Assembly (NCBI GenBank): GCA_002368645.1
Contig: DFEE01000020.1
Span: 60,964 to 124,963, forward strand
Direction of reading: 5' to 3'
Length of the DNA stretch: 64,000 nt
DNA from: Bacteroidales bacterium UBA3810
GTDB taxonomy: Bacteria; Bacteroidota; Bacteroidia; Bacteroidales; Paludibacteraceae
A model generated the notes under the pieces. It was not told the DNA's origin. It was given only the letters and a program-made list of their open reading frames with translations, and did not search any database. Positions 62,768-64,000 of the stretch are shown here, one piece after another; position 1 is the stretch's first letter; every line of letters begins with the position of its first letter. Both the position numbers and the translations under genes were made by a program.

Positions 62768-62797
62768 AAAAAAGCTGAGCCTAACGGTTCAGCTTTT
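62768..62797. terminator. bidirectional terminator between the CYTH and ClpX-like genes
   Basis: AAAAAAGCTGA and TCAGCTTTT form a stem with A-tract on one side and T-tract on the other, so it can act in both directions. It overlaps the last codons of the minus-strand ClpX-like gene (stop at 62783-62781). Confidence 0.65.
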
Positions 62798-63842
62798 CTG
62801 AGACGAATCCGGCTTTTAAGCGTATGGAGCGTTTGGCAGCCGCTCCGTCTTCCGATTGCAGCAGTTCGTAGTAATGTTCATTCATACAGGTATCCAAAAG
62901 GGACCTTACTTCCCGAAATCCGCGTTTAGACTCGGCAGCTTTCTTGGCAATGAGGTGTAGGGCTTCGGGTTCGATGTGGAGAGAGATGTTATGCGCTCGG
63001 CAGAAATTGAGGTGGTCCAGTACCGCAGATTCCTTGGATTTGGTCATTCCTCGGTAAATCATGTCCTCACTAGCCGGATTGAGGGGAATAAGCGAGCCTA
63101 TTCTCCCCATGAGTTCAGCATTAAATCCCCAGTCTATCAAATCGTCTTTGGTACACTGCGATACCCAATAGGCATTATCATGCAGCTCATGTTCAGCGCT
63201 AAATCCAATGGCATTGGTGCGGGCTTTCAACCGTTTTTTGATAATCTCCTCAATGCCATAGAAAGCCCCGTCAAAGAAGATTAAGAGGTTTTCGGTCTCC
63301 AACTCATCAATGGCATTGTAAGCGGACGAATCCGAAGAGATATATCCTCCATCGATGTGGATAGGTTCCTTTTCAAAGAGTTTCATAATATCCCTGACAA
63401 AATCGGCATCGGCATCCGAACCATGTTCGCTGACGATTTGTTGTCCATGGTGGCAGATTTTGTCAAACTCGGAGAAACAGATGACAGCGTACTTCATCGC
63501 ATCCGTGCCATACTGTCTTTTCGCATCGCGGAGAATATCCGTGTAACTAAGTCCTCTCCACCCTGTAGGGGTGACATCGGATGTGTTGATGTGAATAACG
63601 GGACATCCGCATATTTCGCCAAAAAGGCGTAAGGTTTCAGTTTTTCCCACTCCTGTCGGTCCGATTAAGACGCGTGATGTGTTAATGTGAAAGTGGGTCT
63701 TATGCACCATATTTTCATGGTGGATAAAGAAAGGCACCGCCAATTGTTTAACAGCCTCGTCCTGGCCAATGATAAATTGTCGGACATACGCTTCCATGTC
63801 CTTCGGGGAATGGAAAGGAAAAGGTGACAAATCTCTTTTCAT
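62781..63842 (-). CDS. atypical ClpX-like AAA+ ATPase
   Basis: A 353-residue AAA+ protein aligning with the ClpX core but without the N-terminal zinc domain. Walker A is GPTGVGKTET (61-70). Walker B reads VICFSEFDKI, with Ser124 where ClpX has Asp. The pore loop GYVG is GWRG (about 94-97). An IGF tripeptide (212-214, NAIGFSAE), the ClpP-docking motif of ClpX, is retained. LMGRIGSLIPL is the arginine-finger region and GFREVRSLLD the sensor 2. It may be a specialised unfoldase or a regulatory paralogue. Confidence 0.78.
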   Translation of the reverse strand: MKRDLSPFPFHSPKDMEAYVRQFIIGQDEAVKQLAVPFFIHHENMVHKTHFHINTSRVLIGPTGVGKTETLRLFGEICGCPVIHINTSDVTPTGWRGLSYTDILRDAKRQYGTDAMKYAVICFSEFDKICHHGQQIVSEHGSDADADFVRDIMKLFEKEPIHIDGGYISSDSSAYNAIDELETENLLIFFDGAFYGIEEIIKKRLKARTNAIGFSAEHELHDNAYWVSQCTKDDLIDWGFNAELMGRIGSLIPLNPASEDMIYRGMTKSKESAVLDHLNFCRAHNISLHIEPEALHLIAKKAAESKRGFREVRSLLDTCMNEHYYELLQSEDGAAAKRSIRLKAGFVSEKLNR

Positions 63843-63913
63843 AGGTTACTTCACTAATAATAAGAACACTCGGTGAGCAAACTTGTACAAAATCCATGCC
63901 AAAAGAGCTTATC

Positions 63914-63949
63914 AACAAAAAAGCAGTTATGCTTGCGACATAACTGCTT
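63914..63949 (-). terminator. terminator of the tRNA transcript
   Basis: A perfect 11-bp stem AAGCAGTTATG/CATAACTGCTT (63921-63931 with 63939-63949) directly follows the tRNA 3' end. On the minus strand it is followed by a T-run (63920-63917, part of AAAA on the plus strand). Confidence 0.8.
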
Positions 63950-63950
63950 T

Positions 63951-64000
63951 TGGTGGGTGTTTACGGATTCGAACCGCAGACCCTCTGCTTGTAAGGCAGA
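63951..64000 (-). tRNA. tRNA-Val (anticodon UAC), 3' part
   Basis: On the minus strand the sequence reads from the anticodon stem TCTGC, loop CTTACAA (anticodon TAC), GCAGA, through the T-arm GGTTCGAATCC to the acceptor strand and an encoded CCA (63953-63951). The anticodon UAC reads GUA valine codons. The D-arm and 5' acceptor strand lie beyond the window. Confidence 0.88.

Overview
The window looks like a chromosomal segment of a member of the order Bacteroidales. Three things point there. Promoters repeatedly follow the Bacteroidetes pattern TTTG, about 20 bp, TAnnTTTG. Several proteins belong to families typical of the phylum (DUF4494, DUF4105, DUF4837, DUF5689, DUF3276/PUR, PCMD, a TonB-dependent receptor with a carboxypeptidase-like N-terminal domain, Rpb6-type omega). 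The local gene orders bamD-rpoZ-coaBC and nusB-yajC-ybbR are also familiar from it. No rRNA, complete IS or CRISPR array was seen. One tRNA, tRNA-Val(UAC), is cut by the right edge.

Layout. 1-8362 (+): end of meaB, dnaB, asnS, a TonB-dependent receptor with a DUF5689 lipoprotein, and a CvpA-like protein. 8337-9280 (-): folK and a zinc-ribbon protein. 9424-10320 (+): a lipoprotein esterase. 10321-17700 is an accessory, more AT-rich island: a WYL-regulator remnant, an AAA/DUF4143 ATPase, a Type IIG restriction-modification enzyme, a HEPN-like partner, then gene fragments and repeats. 17770-19405 (-): a PCMD protein and an SGNH protein that has lost its catalytic Ser and His. 19482-21255 (+): a compact aroC and a polyprenyl synthase. 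21252-30034 (-): one long operon from nusB down to yggS, containing rpoN and envelope genes. 30147: PUR protein. 30548-34851 (-): outer-membrane protein, apbE, bamD, rpoZ, coaBC. 34855-40529 (-): small DNA-binding protein, nadD, a kinase-like protein, nrdG, nrdD, a DUF4837 lipoprotein. 40634-49573 (+): nitroreductase, pdxA, alaS, GtrA, guanine deaminase, lipoate-ligase-like, deacetylase-like and sugar-transferase genes, tightly packed. 49618 (-): O-methyltransferase. 50330-54666 (+): AsnC regulator, trpS, FadL-like porin, LMW-PTP, YbaK.

54795-61172 (-) is a polymorphic-toxin island. A miniature secreted RHS toxin (signal peptide joined directly to about 80 residues of RHS core and a BECR-type toxin tip) is followed by a presumed immunity gene, then an orphan RHS tip with a different nuclease-like toxin and its own overlapping presumed immunity gene, then a DUF6572 gene. 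The two RHS cores share a 195-bp near-identical direct repeat suited to toxin switching. Upstream lie two envelope proteins and a CoiA-like protein. 61173-62262 holds a dispersed repeat with six 11-bp tandem units, also found near 16.8 kb. 62263 to the end: a CYTH protein, an atypical ClpX-like ATPase and the tRNA.

The strongest general observation is regulatory. Four divergent gene pairs are driven by interlocked promoters with the same geometry: 48 bp from one -7 box edge to the other, with the two -33 boxes forming a TTTG-N8-CAAA dyad (N7 at one locus). The toxin island, the paired dispersed repeat and several apparent pseudoenzymes (SGNH, alkaline-phosphatase fold, ClpX-like, kinase-like) are the other leads.
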